From NCBI RefSeq assembly GCF_000982825.1, contig NZ_CP011047.1, positions 2,356,001 to 2,420,000 of the forward strand: 64,000 nt of DNA, written 5' to 3'. The first letter of the stretch is position 1; the number at the start of each line of letters is the position of its first letter. Below the pieces are notes generated by a model, which was not told the DNA's origin, made no database searches, and saw nothing but the letters and a program-made list of their open reading frames with translations. This stretch comes from Cronobacter sakazakii. Lineage in GTDB: Bacteria > Pseudomonadota > Gammaproteobacteria > Enterobacterales > Enterobacteriaceae. Both the position numbers and the translations under genes were made by a program. This document shows positions 7,847 to 14,159 of this stretch, piece by piece.

Positions 7847-8772
7847 GCTGCCGCCTTTTGCCTGAGGAATCCGAGTGCCTTAACGGCTTCGATTTGGGTA
7901 AGCTCAGATGACGCGAGAATTTCGCGACGGAAGATTTTCGAGCAAAGAGGCAACAGGTCTTCATCCCACGTTTTATTCATGGCGATGAGTACGTCGTTAA
8001 TTTCTTTGATGGTTGCAATGTCTGCCGGGGTGATATCGCGCTCAGGCTGCCGTTCTGCGGCGAAGTTAATACCTTCTTCCCCCTCGGTATTAACATAGTC
8101 AATTGCCGCGTCGAGTCGCTCACGGCGCGGCCAGTATTTGGCAGCTTGCTTCACGACCGTCTTGAGCATCATCTGCTCTTCATCGGTAACCCACGGGCAT
8201 TTTTTGCTGTTGTCAGTTTTGTACTTCTTCCATGCTTCAGACCGGTCACGTATTGAATAAATGTCTTCAATACGCATGGTGTGCGTCAGGTAGTCGCCAT
8301 CGTCCGTTTTCACGACAACATAAGCGCCTACAACCTCTCCGCGCTGTTCTTTGGTGTCAAACTCGCTATAGATGTGAACCGGAGGCTTATCGAGACCCTC
8401 GCGACGGAATTGGTCATTTTTACGGACGATTGCCGACTGGCACCACTTAATTGCCCCTGATTGCTGGGCAATATGCATCAGCCCCATGTAGCTTATATCG
8501 AGGCAAATGGCTCCTTTCCGTGGAACCAGATAGGCCAGTTTCTGCGCTGGGTTCAGCGTGATGCCAATCGCAGCAACGTTCATGATCGCGCTGCGGGTAC
8601 TGGTCGTGTTATTCATTGCAGTCTTTGCGAGATAGTCGTTATTGGCGAATATCTGCATCGCAAACTCTGATTCACGCTTGAAATTTATTGATGGCTCAGC
8701 GCATACCTGCTCGAACTCAACCTTCAGGGGATTGATAAGCTCGTATACCTGATTAACAACCGGGCTTGCCAT
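7843..8772 (-). CDS. recT: RecT-family single-strand annealing protein
   Basis: The 309-residue product has the RecT/Redb superfamily core: MNVAAIGITLNPAQKLAYLV, the ISYMGLMHIAQQSG segment, then GAYVVVKTDDGDYLTHTM and TVVKQAAKYWPRRE. It anneals complementary strands and promotes strand invasion after Exo resection, acting in recombination of replicating phage DNA. It is translationally coupled to exo and to the upstream 102-residue gene. Confidence 0.95.
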   Translation of the reverse strand: MASPVVNQVYELINPLKVEFEQVCAEPSINFKRESEFAMQIFANNDYLAKTAMNNTTSTRSAIMNVAAIGITLNPAQKLAYLVPRKGAICLDISYMGLMHIAQQSGAIKWCQSAIVRKNDQFRREGLDKPPVHIYSEFDTKEQRGEVVGAYVVVKTDDGDYLTHTMRIEDIYSIRDRSEAWKKYKTDNSKKCPWVTDEEQMMLKTVVKQAAKYWPRRERLDAAIDYVNTEGEEGINFAAERQPERDITPADIATIKEINDVLIAMNKTWDEDLLPLCSKIFRREILASSELTQIEAVKALGFLRQKAAA

Positions 8773-9080
8773 TACGCTGCCTCCCTGTGTGAATGCCGTG
8801 CCTTGAAGATGCCGATGGCGTACTCGGCAGTAACGCGCTCGGTCAGCGCATCAATCCACCAACCCTCGGATGCGTCCTGAAACGCGATGCTATGGCCTTC
8901 GAGATAGTTGATGGCGTCACCGGTATGCTCATCAGCATCCAGCCCCGCCAGAGCCGAAATAAACGGGTTTGCTTTCTTCGCCAGACGCTCAACTTCATCG
9001 CTGATGCGCTCGTTATCAGTTGCGTCCAGCGCGGCGATAATCTGCTCGATTTCTTTGACGTCGTTCAGGGTCAGTCTCAT
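8772..9080 (-). CDS. Phage hypothetical protein between recT and kil
   Basis: The product has 102 acidic residues beginning MRLTLNDVKEIEQIIAALDA. It lies where lambda has gam and P22 has abc/arf-type genes. An accessory or anti-RecBCD role is possible from position only; I see no similarity to Gam. It overlaps recT by a single base. Confidence 0.6.
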   Translation of the reverse strand: MRLTLNDVKEIEQIIAALDATDNERISDEVERLAKKANPFISALAGLDADEHTGDAINYLEGHSIAFQDASEGWWIDALTERVTAEYAIGIFKARHSHREAA

Positions 9081-9178
9081 TGCTTCTGCTCCTGTTGTTT
9101 TGGTGTCTGTTTCATCAAATCTTTCATGAGGCGGGCAAACTGCTCATCAGTCATGTCGCGAGGGTTGAGGGTCTTCAT
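9077..9178 (-). CDS. 33-residue phage peptide
   Basis: The ATG at 9178 opens a short frame (MKTLNPRDMTDEQFARLMKD onward, ending QQEQKQ). It overlaps the kil stop and the next start by ATGA, the coupling seen across this operon. The function is unknown. The case for it being real is the perfect overlap pattern. Confidence 0.55.
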   Translation of the reverse strand: MKTLNPRDMTDEQFARLMKDLMKQTPKQQEQKQ

Positions 9179-9330
9179 TGCGGCCTCCGGTACCAGGGCA
9201 TGCTCACTGCCTGCTTCATCTGCTTATTGGCCTGCAGCCACATCCCGGCGTCACCGAGGAAGCGGGCGATAACCGCCTTGCTCTGCGCGGCCATAAGGGC
9301 CTGATGGTTTACTGTTTGATTGCCGTACAT
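9175..9330 (-). CDS. kil: Kil-like cell-division inhibitor
   Basis: The product has 51 residues. The core HQALMAAQSKAVIARFLGDA aligns with the start of lambda Kil (residues TLMAIQTKFTIATFIGD), and the P22-type ending SMPWYRR is present. Kil blocks FtsZ ring assembly after induction. The order cIII-kil is conserved with lambda. The gene starts inside cIII (22-nt overlap). The assignment rests on short but collinear similarity. Confidence 0.7.
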   Translation of the reverse strand: MYGNQTVNHQALMAAQSKAVIARFLGDAGMWLQANKQMKQAVSMPWYRRPQ

Positions 9331-9446
9331 GTCAGCTCCTTAAGCGTTGTGCAGATACCGCGTATGCGGCGGGTGATGAGGTCGAGTAGCGATTCATTGA
9401 GTTGAGCGGCACCCAAGACGGCACCGCCCGCGATAGCAAATGTCAT
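9309..9446 (-). CDS. cIII: CIII, inhibitor of host FtsH protease
   Basis: The product has 45 residues: MTFAIAGGAVLGAAQLNESL then LDLITRRIRGI. The AIAG start and the amphipathic LNESLLDLITRRIR helix match lambda CIII (SESLLERITRKLR), the part that binds FtsH and protects CII. AGGA precedes the ATG at 9446. It is the expected neighbour of kil in a PL operon. Confidence 0.78.
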   Translation of the reverse strand: MTFAIAGGAVLGAAQLNESLLDLITRRIRGICTTLKELTCTAIKQ

Positions 9447-9480
9447 CGTGGGGTTCCTGTTATTTGTGATTGGCATAGCG

Positions 9481-9499
9481 AAAACGCCTAAAATAGGCG
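9481..9499 (-). terminator. Terminator upstream of cIII (tL-like)
   Basis: On the minus strand CGCCTA-TTT-TAGGCG is followed by TTTT. It lies between N and cIII, where lambda has tL1, so N-modified polymerase would have to read through it. Confidence 0.55.
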
Positions 9500-9579
9500 C
9501 TATTGATATGCTGAATTAATGTTCAAATGCTTTTGATAGGTGATAGATTCCATATTCCACAACACATCGGAGGTTTTAT

Positions 9580-9753
9580 ATGGAAGAGAACTTTTGCTGT
9601 CCTGAGTGCGGGTCAGAGGAAATAATCGGGGACTTAAGTACCGAAGAGGGCTGGAACAACGCTACTTGTGAGTGCGGACATAAATACTCTTATGAAGAGT
9701 ATGTTCATGCTTCAGCAGTTTTTGCCGCAAAATGCCTGTTTAAAGACTTATAA
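9580..9753 (+). CDS. Small zinc-ribbon protein, opposite to PL operon
   Basis: The product has 57 residues: MEENFCCPECGSEEII at the N-terminus and CECGHKYSYEEY after it give CPxCG and CxCG knuckles, so a zinc ribbon. The Shine-Dalgarno sequence GGAGG is 6 nt upstream. It reads rightwards inside the leftward operon and so must have its own promoter; TTCAAA-N16-TAGATT is a candidate. It may be related to phage Lar-type or other zinc-ribbon accessory proteins, but this is not certain. Confidence 0.65.
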   Translation: MEENFCCPECGSEEIIGDLSTEEGWNNATCECGHKYSYEEYVHASAVFAAKCLFKDL

Positions 9754-9778
9754 AAAATGCCCGGACGCAATGCCGGGC
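9752..9778 (-). terminator. Rho-independent terminator
   Basis: On the minus strand GCCCGG-N8-CCGGGC is followed by an A then six T. It would stop leftward transcripts coming from the zinc-finger gene at 9857-10036 unless N is present. Confidence 0.7.
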
Positions 9779-9856
9779 GAACAGGCAACAAGGGTTATTT
9801 CTCCATTTAACCAGAACAGGTCTTCGTCTCCTGTCTTGGTTATGATGCGGATTGCA

Positions 9857-10036
9857 TCAGATAACCGACTCCATGAATCGGCTATCGGATATCGGCTGAT
9901 ATTCAACGGCCTCATCATCTATGTCGTAAATGTCGTGATAGCATTCGTGGCACAACTCTTCATTACCATCGCCACTGTAAACGGCAACCGCAGCAATCCC
10001 TTTGCCGCATATGTCGCATTCGACTTCCTCATCCAT
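9857..10036 (-). CDS. Small zinc-finger phage protein
   Basis: The product has 59 residues. CDICGKG near residue 8 and CHECYHD near residue 29 form two CxxC knuckles spaced like a treble-clef or RING-like zinc site. The rest is acidic. TGAGGTGAG precedes the ATG at 10036. It is transcribed in the PL direction downstream of the pentapeptide gene. Function unknown. Confidence 0.65.
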   Translation of the reverse strand: MDEEVECDICGKGIAAVAVYSGDGNEELCHECYHDIYDIDDEAVEYQPISDSRFMESVI

Positions 10037-10080
10037 ATCTCACCTCAGATAAGTGGCTTGCTGCCAAAAAGAAAGGCCGC

Positions 10081-10990
10081 TTATTCTGCGACCTCATCTG
10101 CGTATTCTTTGATGGTTAACCAGCCTGGTCTTTCACCCTTGCCAAGATAGAAATCAATAATATCCAGCAAGCGTGGGTAAAACTTCAGGGCCTTACGACC
10201 ATCCATTTCAGCAATTTCATGCTTGCTGTATTTACGCCATTCCTCTGCGGTGTGGTTCTGGCACCCAGCTCGCACATATTCACCGTTCGTGATGCTGATG
10301 AAGTATTTCTCACCTATGATTACGTATGTGAGATCAGGCAGGTTGGCATCGCTCAGGTCGGCACCGCTCAGGTTGGCACCGCTCAGGTTGGCACCGCTCA
10401 GGTTGGCACCGTACAGGTTGGCACCGTACAGGTTGGCACCGCTCAGGTTGGCACCGTACAGGTTGGCACCGTACAGGTTGGCACCGTACAGGTTGGCACC
10501 GCTCAGGTTGGCACCGCTCAGGTTGGCACCGCTCAGGTTGGCATCGCTCAGGTCGGCACCGCTCAGGTTGGCATCGCTCAGGTCGGCACCGCTCAGGTTG
10601 GCACCGCTCAGGTTGGCACCGCTCAGGTTGGCATCGCTCAGGTCGGCACCGCTCAGGTTGGCACCGTACAGGTTGGCACCGTACAGGTTGGCACCGCTCA
10701 GGTTGGCACCGCTCAGGTTGGCACCGCTCAGGTTGGCATCGCTCGGCACCGCTCAGGTTGGCACCGCTCAGGTTGGCACCGCTCAGGTTGGCATCGCTCA
10801 GGTCGGCACCGCTCAGGTTGGCACCGCTCAGGTTGGCACCGCTCAGGTTGGCACCGTACAGGTTGGCACCGCTCAGGTTGGCACCGTACAGGTTGGCATC
10901 GCGCAGGTTGGCTTTAGATCCGTTTTCACCAAACGAAGTCATCCACACTTTGTGCTCATCCAGAATTTTTGATAATTCAGCAGAGTTCAT
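10081..10990 (-). pseudogene. Pentapeptide-repeat protein, frameshifted in repeat array
   Basis: The start (ATG 10990, MNSAELSKILDEHKVWMTSF) leads into ANLSG/ANLYG/ADLSD pentapeptide repeats, then at about 10742-10750 runs out of frame. The downstream frame resumes the same repeats and ends with a unique tail of about 80 residues (GEKYFISITNGEYVRAG onward). Five bases are missing from one repeat unit; restoring them gives one frame of 304 codons. Intact members fold as a right-handed quadrilateral beta helix. The start overlaps the N stop by ATGA. It is either truncated or switched by repeat slippage. Confidence 0.85.
10337..10909. repeat. Tandem 15-bp repeat array in pentapeptide gene
   Basis: About 38 near-identical 15-bp units such as GCACCGCTCAGGTTG encode N-L-S-G-A on the minus strand. 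Variants GTACAGG (Tyr) and GCATCGCTCAGGTCG (Asp) are interspersed. DNA identity between units is far higher than the protein needs, pointing to recent expansion by slippage or recombination. One unit lacks five bases. Confidence 0.9.
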
Positions 10991-11346
10991 TTTGTTAATC
11001 CTTTTGATTGGTCGTAGTAGGCCGGAATCGATTTACCGCGCATTTTCTGGTGCGCGTTAATCAAGTGGGTAGGGTGGTTAACCGGCTTCTTGTATGCCGG
11101 GTTGCGCTTGCGTTCGGTTACTTCCAGCTTCTTGTCGCGGAGAGCTACGAGCGAAGTGGCTCGGTCAACGCGGCTTGCATGCTTGCGTGATTCTTCCTGA
11201 GAAGCGTCAGGAGCCTCGCAACCTAAAATGGAGTCGATGATATTGCCGATAGAGTCACGCTCGATAGCGAGCTTTCTGCGCCGCTCATGACGGCGAGTTT
11301 TAGCGTTACCAGCTGATACTGAAGAACCGTATTGGATAACCGTCAT
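10987..11346 (-). CDS. N: N antitermination protein (P22 gp24-like)
   Basis: The product has 119 residues. The N-terminal NAKTRRHERRRKLAIERD is the arginine-rich boxB-binding motif of P22 N, and the flanking DSILGCEAPDASQE also follows P22. The C-terminus (NAHQKMRGKSIPAYYD) is more lambda-like. N binds nut-site boxB RNA and, with NusA/B/E/G, makes RNA polymerase ignore terminators in the PL and PR operons. Matching P22-type boxB elements lie at 11744-11758 and 13037-13053. Confidence 0.93.
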   Translation of the reverse strand: MTVIQYGSSVSAGNAKTRRHERRRKLAIERDSIGNIIDSILGCEAPDASQEESRKHASRVDRATSLVALRDKKLEVTERKRNPAYKKPVNHPTHLINAHQKMRGKSIPAYYDQSKGLTK

Positions 11347-11743
11347 GGCTTTGTCCTCGTGTGAAATGTCTTTGAAATGCTTTCATTTCAGAGTCATCTC
11401 TAGCCCCTCATAAGAGGGGCAGAAAGAGCATCTATGCACCAAAAAGGACGATGCTCGCGCCGGATCGATAGATTTAATTAATCTGAGTTTTGAAGTTATG
11501 CATTCACATAAATCCTCCTGTTGCATGTGCAGCATTGGCTGTGTTTGGCGGCTGCATTTCGCCTGGTGAAATGGATTTGGTGATTGGATGGCCGGCGCTG
11601 AACCCCGGCTAGCTAGACATGCCACGAAATGAATCAGTTGCACCCCCGTCGCTGTGGGGAGACTTGACCAGCAAGTTACATTCGTGTGCGCATCAGCCTG
11701 CGCATTCATCCAATCCAAAACCCATCTCGTTTGGTATCTGTTC
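11347..11743 (-). promoter_or_regulatory. Untranslated N leader with three hairpins
   Basis: This stretch between nutL and N has no convincing gene. It holds three inverted repeats: 11374-11389 (GAAATG-CTTT-CATTTC), 11403-11420 (GCCCCTC-ATAA-GAGGGGC) and 11426-11456 (GAGCATC/GATGCTC). A structured N leader cut by RNase III is known in lambda; a similar role here is inferred. Confidence 0.4.
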
Positions 11744-11778
11744 GCGCTTTGTCAGCGCACCGTCGAAGTTAAAGAGCG
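11744..11778 (-). promoter_or_regulatory. nutL: nutL (boxA and boxB)
   Basis: Read on the minus strand, boxA CGCTCTTT (11778-11771) is followed 12 nt later by boxB GCGCTGACAAAGCGC (11758-11744), the P22 left boxB. It lies about 45 nt downstream of the PL start point. Confidence 0.9.
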
Positions 11779-11825
11779 ATGCCAATCTGTTCCGTTTGGC
11801 TACCAGCGTCCTGCTGTTGAGATGA

Positions 11826-11860
11826 ATAATATGCGTATAGCGCATATGCGTCAAGCGCAT
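11826..11860 (-). promoter_or_regulatory. PL promoter with two OL operators
   Basis: On the minus strand TTGACG (11854-11849), 17 bp, TATTAT (11831-11826). Two 15-bp palindromes ATGCG-N5-CGCAT abut at 11831-11845 and 11846-11860 and cover the whole promoter, so a bound repressor must block it. Confidence 0.88.
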
Positions 11861-11952
11861 AATGTGAGGGTGTAGTTAAAAAAGTGGGGAATTTGATGTA
11901 TGCGTATGAAACAGAGAGAGAAAAATATTTAGGCAGGGTTTGCTACAGGCAC

Positions 11953-11976
11953 AAAAAAGCCCGCACATGGCGGGCT
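11953..11976 (-). terminator. Terminator after cI
   Basis: On the minus strand AGCCCGC-N5-GCGGGCT is followed by T6, starting about 20 nt after the repressor stop codon. No rex-type gene lies between cI and PL; 11861-11952 holds nothing else I can identify. Confidence 0.85.
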
Positions 11977-11994
11977 TAGTATGCAAAATGTTGG

Positions 11995-12684
11995 CTATCC
12001 GTGACGGCGGAACTGCTGAGATTGGCTTAGCATAACGCGACCAGCCACATGAAACATATGCATTTCTTCTTCTGAAATTGTCCACTCACGATAGCGAGGA
12101 TTGTCAGAAATCACGATCAGCTGGCTCTTCACCTTTTGCAGTCGTTTAACAAACATGTCGCCATTAAAGTTGAAAACGTAGATGCCATCACCGTCAAAAA
12201 CACTGACGCCGACATCTACAAAGATGAGATCGCCTGGCTCTATGGTTCCTTCCATGCTGTCACCGCGAACGTTGATGAGCTTCACAGATGATTCTGGCCG
12301 GTTACCAAAAATAACCCTGGCCTGGTCAGGCACATACTCAATAGACCGTATAACTTCTACGACGTCTTTCGAGGCAGCCCCATCACCTGCGCTTGCTGAA
12401 ACATCAAGAACGTCAATTCGATACACATCATTCCTCCCCTTTTTTATAATGGAACCAACACTGTATGTATCTACAGTATCACTGGCTTCATTAGAAGAGA
12501 ATAGCTCAGCTACAGGAACTCCGAGAGCTTCTGCAATCTTTTGAATGAGAGTGTCGCTATAACCCTGCATGCCGCGCTCTAGACGCGACAGATTCCCTAC
12601 GTCGCTTTCTACGCGCAACGCAAGCTCACTGAGGGTCATCTGATTCGCTTTGCGAATCTGTCGGATTTTTTCGCCTATTTTCAT
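11995..12684 (-). CDS. cI: CI-type prophage repressor (HTH + S24 peptidase)
   Basis: The 229-residue repressor has an N-terminal HTH_3 domain (about 5-60; recognition region ESDVGNLSRLERG) and a C-terminal LexA/S24 domain. The Ser/Lys dyad is Ser143 (RGDSMEGT) and Lys180 (DMFVKRLQ). The likely self-cleavage site is Ala99-Gly100 (SASAG), so RecA-stimulated autoproteolysis should induce the phage. It should bind the ATGCG-N5-CGCAT operators at PL and PR. It is divergent from cro. Confidence 0.93.
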   Translation of the reverse strand: MKIGEKIRQIRKANQMTLSELALRVESDVGNLSRLERGMQGYSDTLIQKIAEALGVPVAELFSSNEASDTVDTYSVGSIIKKGRNDVYRIDVLDVSASAGDGAASKDVVEVIRSIEYVPDQARVIFGNRPESSVKLINVRGDSMEGTIEPGDLIFVDVGVSVFDGDGIYVFNFNGDMFVKRLQKVKSQLIVISDNPRYREWTISEEEMHMFHVAGRVMLSQSQQFRRHG

Positions 12685-12705
12685 GGCTCATATTCAACCT
12701 TTTTT

Positions 12706-12768
12706 ATGCGTGACACGCAAAGCGCCTTGCGCATATTTTTTATTTCGCATATTATGCGTATAGCGCAT
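12706..12768 (+). promoter_or_regulatory. PR promoter with OR operators
   Basis: TTGCGC (12727-12732), 17 bp and TATTAT (12750-12755) form PR. Operator-like 15-mers lie at 12706-12720 (ATGCG-N5-CGCAA), 12720-12734 (AAGCG-N5-CGCAT) and 12754-12768 (ATGCG-N5-CGCAT, identical to one OL site). Two of them share one base. A repressor-maintenance promoter must also lie here, but its -10 is not clear. Confidence 0.85.
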
Positions 12769-12782
12769 TACGGAGGTGCAAT

Positions 12783-13010
12783 ATGCAGACGCCACTTAGA
12801 AAAATGCGTGTAGAGAAAAAGCTGACAATCGCCGAGGTAGCCATCGCAACACAGTTGGACGTTGGCAACCTGAGTCGAATCGAAAGGGGAATGCAGGTTC
12901 CGTCTCTCGAAACAGCTGAGAAGCTCGCAAAGTTCTTCAAGGGGAAGATTAGCGAGATGCAGATTCTCTACCCGCACCGATACATGAAGGCGACTGATTC
13001 AGCCGCCTAA
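12783..13010 (+). CDS. cro: Cro-type repressor
   Basis: This 75-residue HTH_3 protein has recognition region TQLDVGNLSRIERGMQVPS, nearly the same as in the CI protein, consistent with both reading the same operators. CGGAGGTG lies just upstream of the ATG. As first gene of the PR operon it should shut down PL/PR and repressor synthesis during lytic growth. Confidence 0.9.
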   Translation: MQTPLRKMRVEKKLTIAEVAIATQLDVGNLSRIERGMQVPSLETAEKLAKFFKGKISEMQILYPHRYMKATDSAA

Positions 13011-13018
13011 GCAGTACC

Positions 13019-13053
13019 CGCTCTTTACCAATCTGAACCGCCGACAACGCGGT
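13019..13053 (+). promoter_or_regulatory. nutR: nutR (boxA and boxB)
   Basis: boxA CGCTCTTTA (13019-13027) is followed by boxB ACCGCCGACAACGCGGT (13037-13053), the P22 right boxB. It lies 8 nt after the cro stop. Confidence 0.9.
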
Positions 13054-13067
13054 AATTCAATCAAGTG

Positions 13068-13085
13068 GCAGACCCCACGGTCTGC
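13068..13085 (+). terminator. Hairpin after nutR (tR1 position)
   Basis: GCAGACC-CCAC-GGTCTGC forms a 7-bp stem directly after nutR and before cII, the position of tR1. The tract after it is only weakly T-rich, so termination may be Rho-assisted. Confidence 0.5.
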
Positions 13086-13112
13086 GCACGTATCTATCTA
13101 AACCACAAAGGA

Positions 13113-13145
13113 AGAATACCGAATGGAACTTACAAGCACACGCAA
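13113..13145 (-). promoter_or_regulatory. Candidate PRE, CII-activated promoter
   Basis: On the minus strand TTGC-N6-TTGT (13145-13132), the TTGC-N6-TTGY pattern of P22 C1/CII, is followed after 13 nt by TATTCT (13118-13113). It would drive repressor synthesis from within the start of cII. A second TTGC-N6-TTGC lies at 13169-13156. Confidence 0.6.
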
Positions 13146-13398
13146 GAGAGCCAACGCAATTACCAGCAACATTTTTAACCGCATCGCTATTCGCGGTCAG
13201 CGAAATATCGCATCGCAGCTGGGCGTTGATGAGTCGCAAATTACCCGTTGGAAATCCAGCATGATCCCGAAGATGTCGATGCTGTTGGCAATTCTGGAGT
13301 GGGGAGTTGAAGACGAGGAATTATCGAATCTTGCAAAGCAGGTAGCACTGCTTCTCACAAAAGATAAAGCCCCAAGCGCTGGAACGCTTGAGGCTTAG
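13123..13398 (+). CDS. cII: CII transcription activator
   Basis: The 91-residue protein is collinear with lambda CII/P22 C1: IFNRIAIRGQRNIASQLGVD, ESQITRWKSSMIPKMSMLLA, ILEWGVEDEELSNLAKQVA. It is a tetrameric activator of PRE, PI and PaQ-type promoters and a substrate of FtsH, protected by CIII. It lies downstream of nutR/tR1 in the PR operon. Confidence 0.93.
   Translation: MELTSTRKRANAITSNIFNRIAIRGQRNIASQLGVDESQITRWKSSMIPKMSMLLAILEWGVEDEELSNLAKQVALLLTKDKAPSAGTLEA
13361..13396 (-). terminator. Antisense terminator over cII 3' end (oop-like)
   Basis: A 12-bp stem with one mismatch (AAGCCCCAAGCG / CGCTTGAGGCTT, loop 13379-13384) is followed on the minus strand by the T-rich tract TATCTTTTG. 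There is no T-run on the plus strand. This is the arrangement of the lambda oop terminator, implying a short antisense RNA opposite the cII end. Its promoter would lie near 13420-13470 and is only weakly recognisable. Confidence 0.55.
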
Positions 13399-13431
13399 CA
13401 AACTGTGTTACGCCAAGTAACAGGAGTAATT

Positions 13432-14148
13432 ATGGAATTTACAGAAGAAAAAGTAAAGCTATCGCAACACAAGCAACGGATTCTTGATGAGGCCATGGAA
13501 ATTGATATGGATCCTCTGAGGCACTTGAATTTGCCAGAAGATTACCGTCATCAAGGCTGGGTTTATGCCCTAACAAATCCAGTTATGCCTGGTCTTTTTA
13601 AGATAGGTATGACCACTTCTGAGCCAGAAGTTAGAGCAAAGGAAATTTCTCAAGGGACTGGCATTCCAATGCCATTTGAAGTGGCTAAAGCCTATTACAG
13701 CGACAATCCGAGAGAAGATGAGGCCGAAATTCATCTGTATCTAAATGATTTTCGCGTAAGCCAAAACAGAGAGTTTTTTAAGTGTGACCTCGAAACATTA
13801 GAAGAGGCAGCGTCTGCATGTGGACTGGATGAGAGAGGTTCATCTGTAGAAACTCTCGCTGATAAATATGACGTCTTTTGCTTTGACAAAAGAAACAAGC
13901 TTGATTTAGTCGAATTGTTCCAAGAGTTGGGAATAGAAGTATTTGGTGATCCTGTTGCCACAGCGGAAGCAATGATTCGACTGTCAACAAGGTTTATTAA
14001 AACCTACTCGCTCAACGGTTCATCCGTCATTTTTCATGAAAACAAAACCAAGCGAATAATCCAAGGGCTAGCTCAGAGCTTTGAAGCCTACCTAAAAGAA
14101 CATCCAGAGGAGAGAAATAAGCCTGGACTGTTCCATCTGCCAATTTGA
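13432..14148 (+). CDS. GIY-YIG/T5orf172-type protein inserted before O
   Basis: The product has 238 residues from the ATG at 13432 (MEFTEEKVKLSQ), with AGGAG upstream. Residues about 38-125 form a MUG113/T5orf172 GIY-YIG-like domain: GWVYALTNPVMPGLFKIGMT, VRAKEISQGTG, then EDEAEIHLYLNDFRVSQNRE and FFKCDLE. Lambda and P22 have no gene here. It separates cII from O, is richer in A+T than its neighbours and is probably a cargo gene, perhaps a nuclease or defence-related factor. Confidence 0.7.
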   Translation: MEFTEEKVKLSQHKQRILDEAMEIDMDPLRHLNLPEDYRHQGWVYALTNPVMPGLFKIGMTTSEPEVRAKEISQGTGIPMPFEVAKAYYSDNPREDEAEIHLYLNDFRVSQNREFFKCDLETLEEAASACGLDERGSSVETLADKYDVFCFDKRNKLDLVELFQELGIEVFGDPVATAEAMIRLSTRFIKTYSLNGSSVIFHENKTKRIIQGLAQSFEAYLKEHPEERNKPGLFHLPI

Positions 14149-14159
14149 CCGAGGTAATT

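Noticed and set aside
9748..9918. 56-codon minus-strand frame overlapping the 9857-10036 gene, ending at the terminator
   Set aside because: No ribosome-binding site and it would end within the terminator stem; the possibility remains but cannot be supported.
9668..10150. 160-codon plus-strand frame over the zinc-finger region
   Set aside because: It overlaps a minus-strand gene with a good ribosome-binding site and zinc knuckles and has no plausible protein character.
10337..10909. Possible CRISPR array
   Set aside because: Units are 15-bp tandem repeats with no spacers and encode pentapeptides.
10219..10972. Long frames of QVGTA, RLAPL and RCQPE repeats in other frames
   Set aside because: They are frameshifted or opposite-strand readings of the pentapeptide array, not genes.
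11383..11718. 111-codon minus-strand frame in the N leader
   Set aside because: It crosses the leader hairpins, lacks a ribosome-binding site and looks like translated non-coding sequence.
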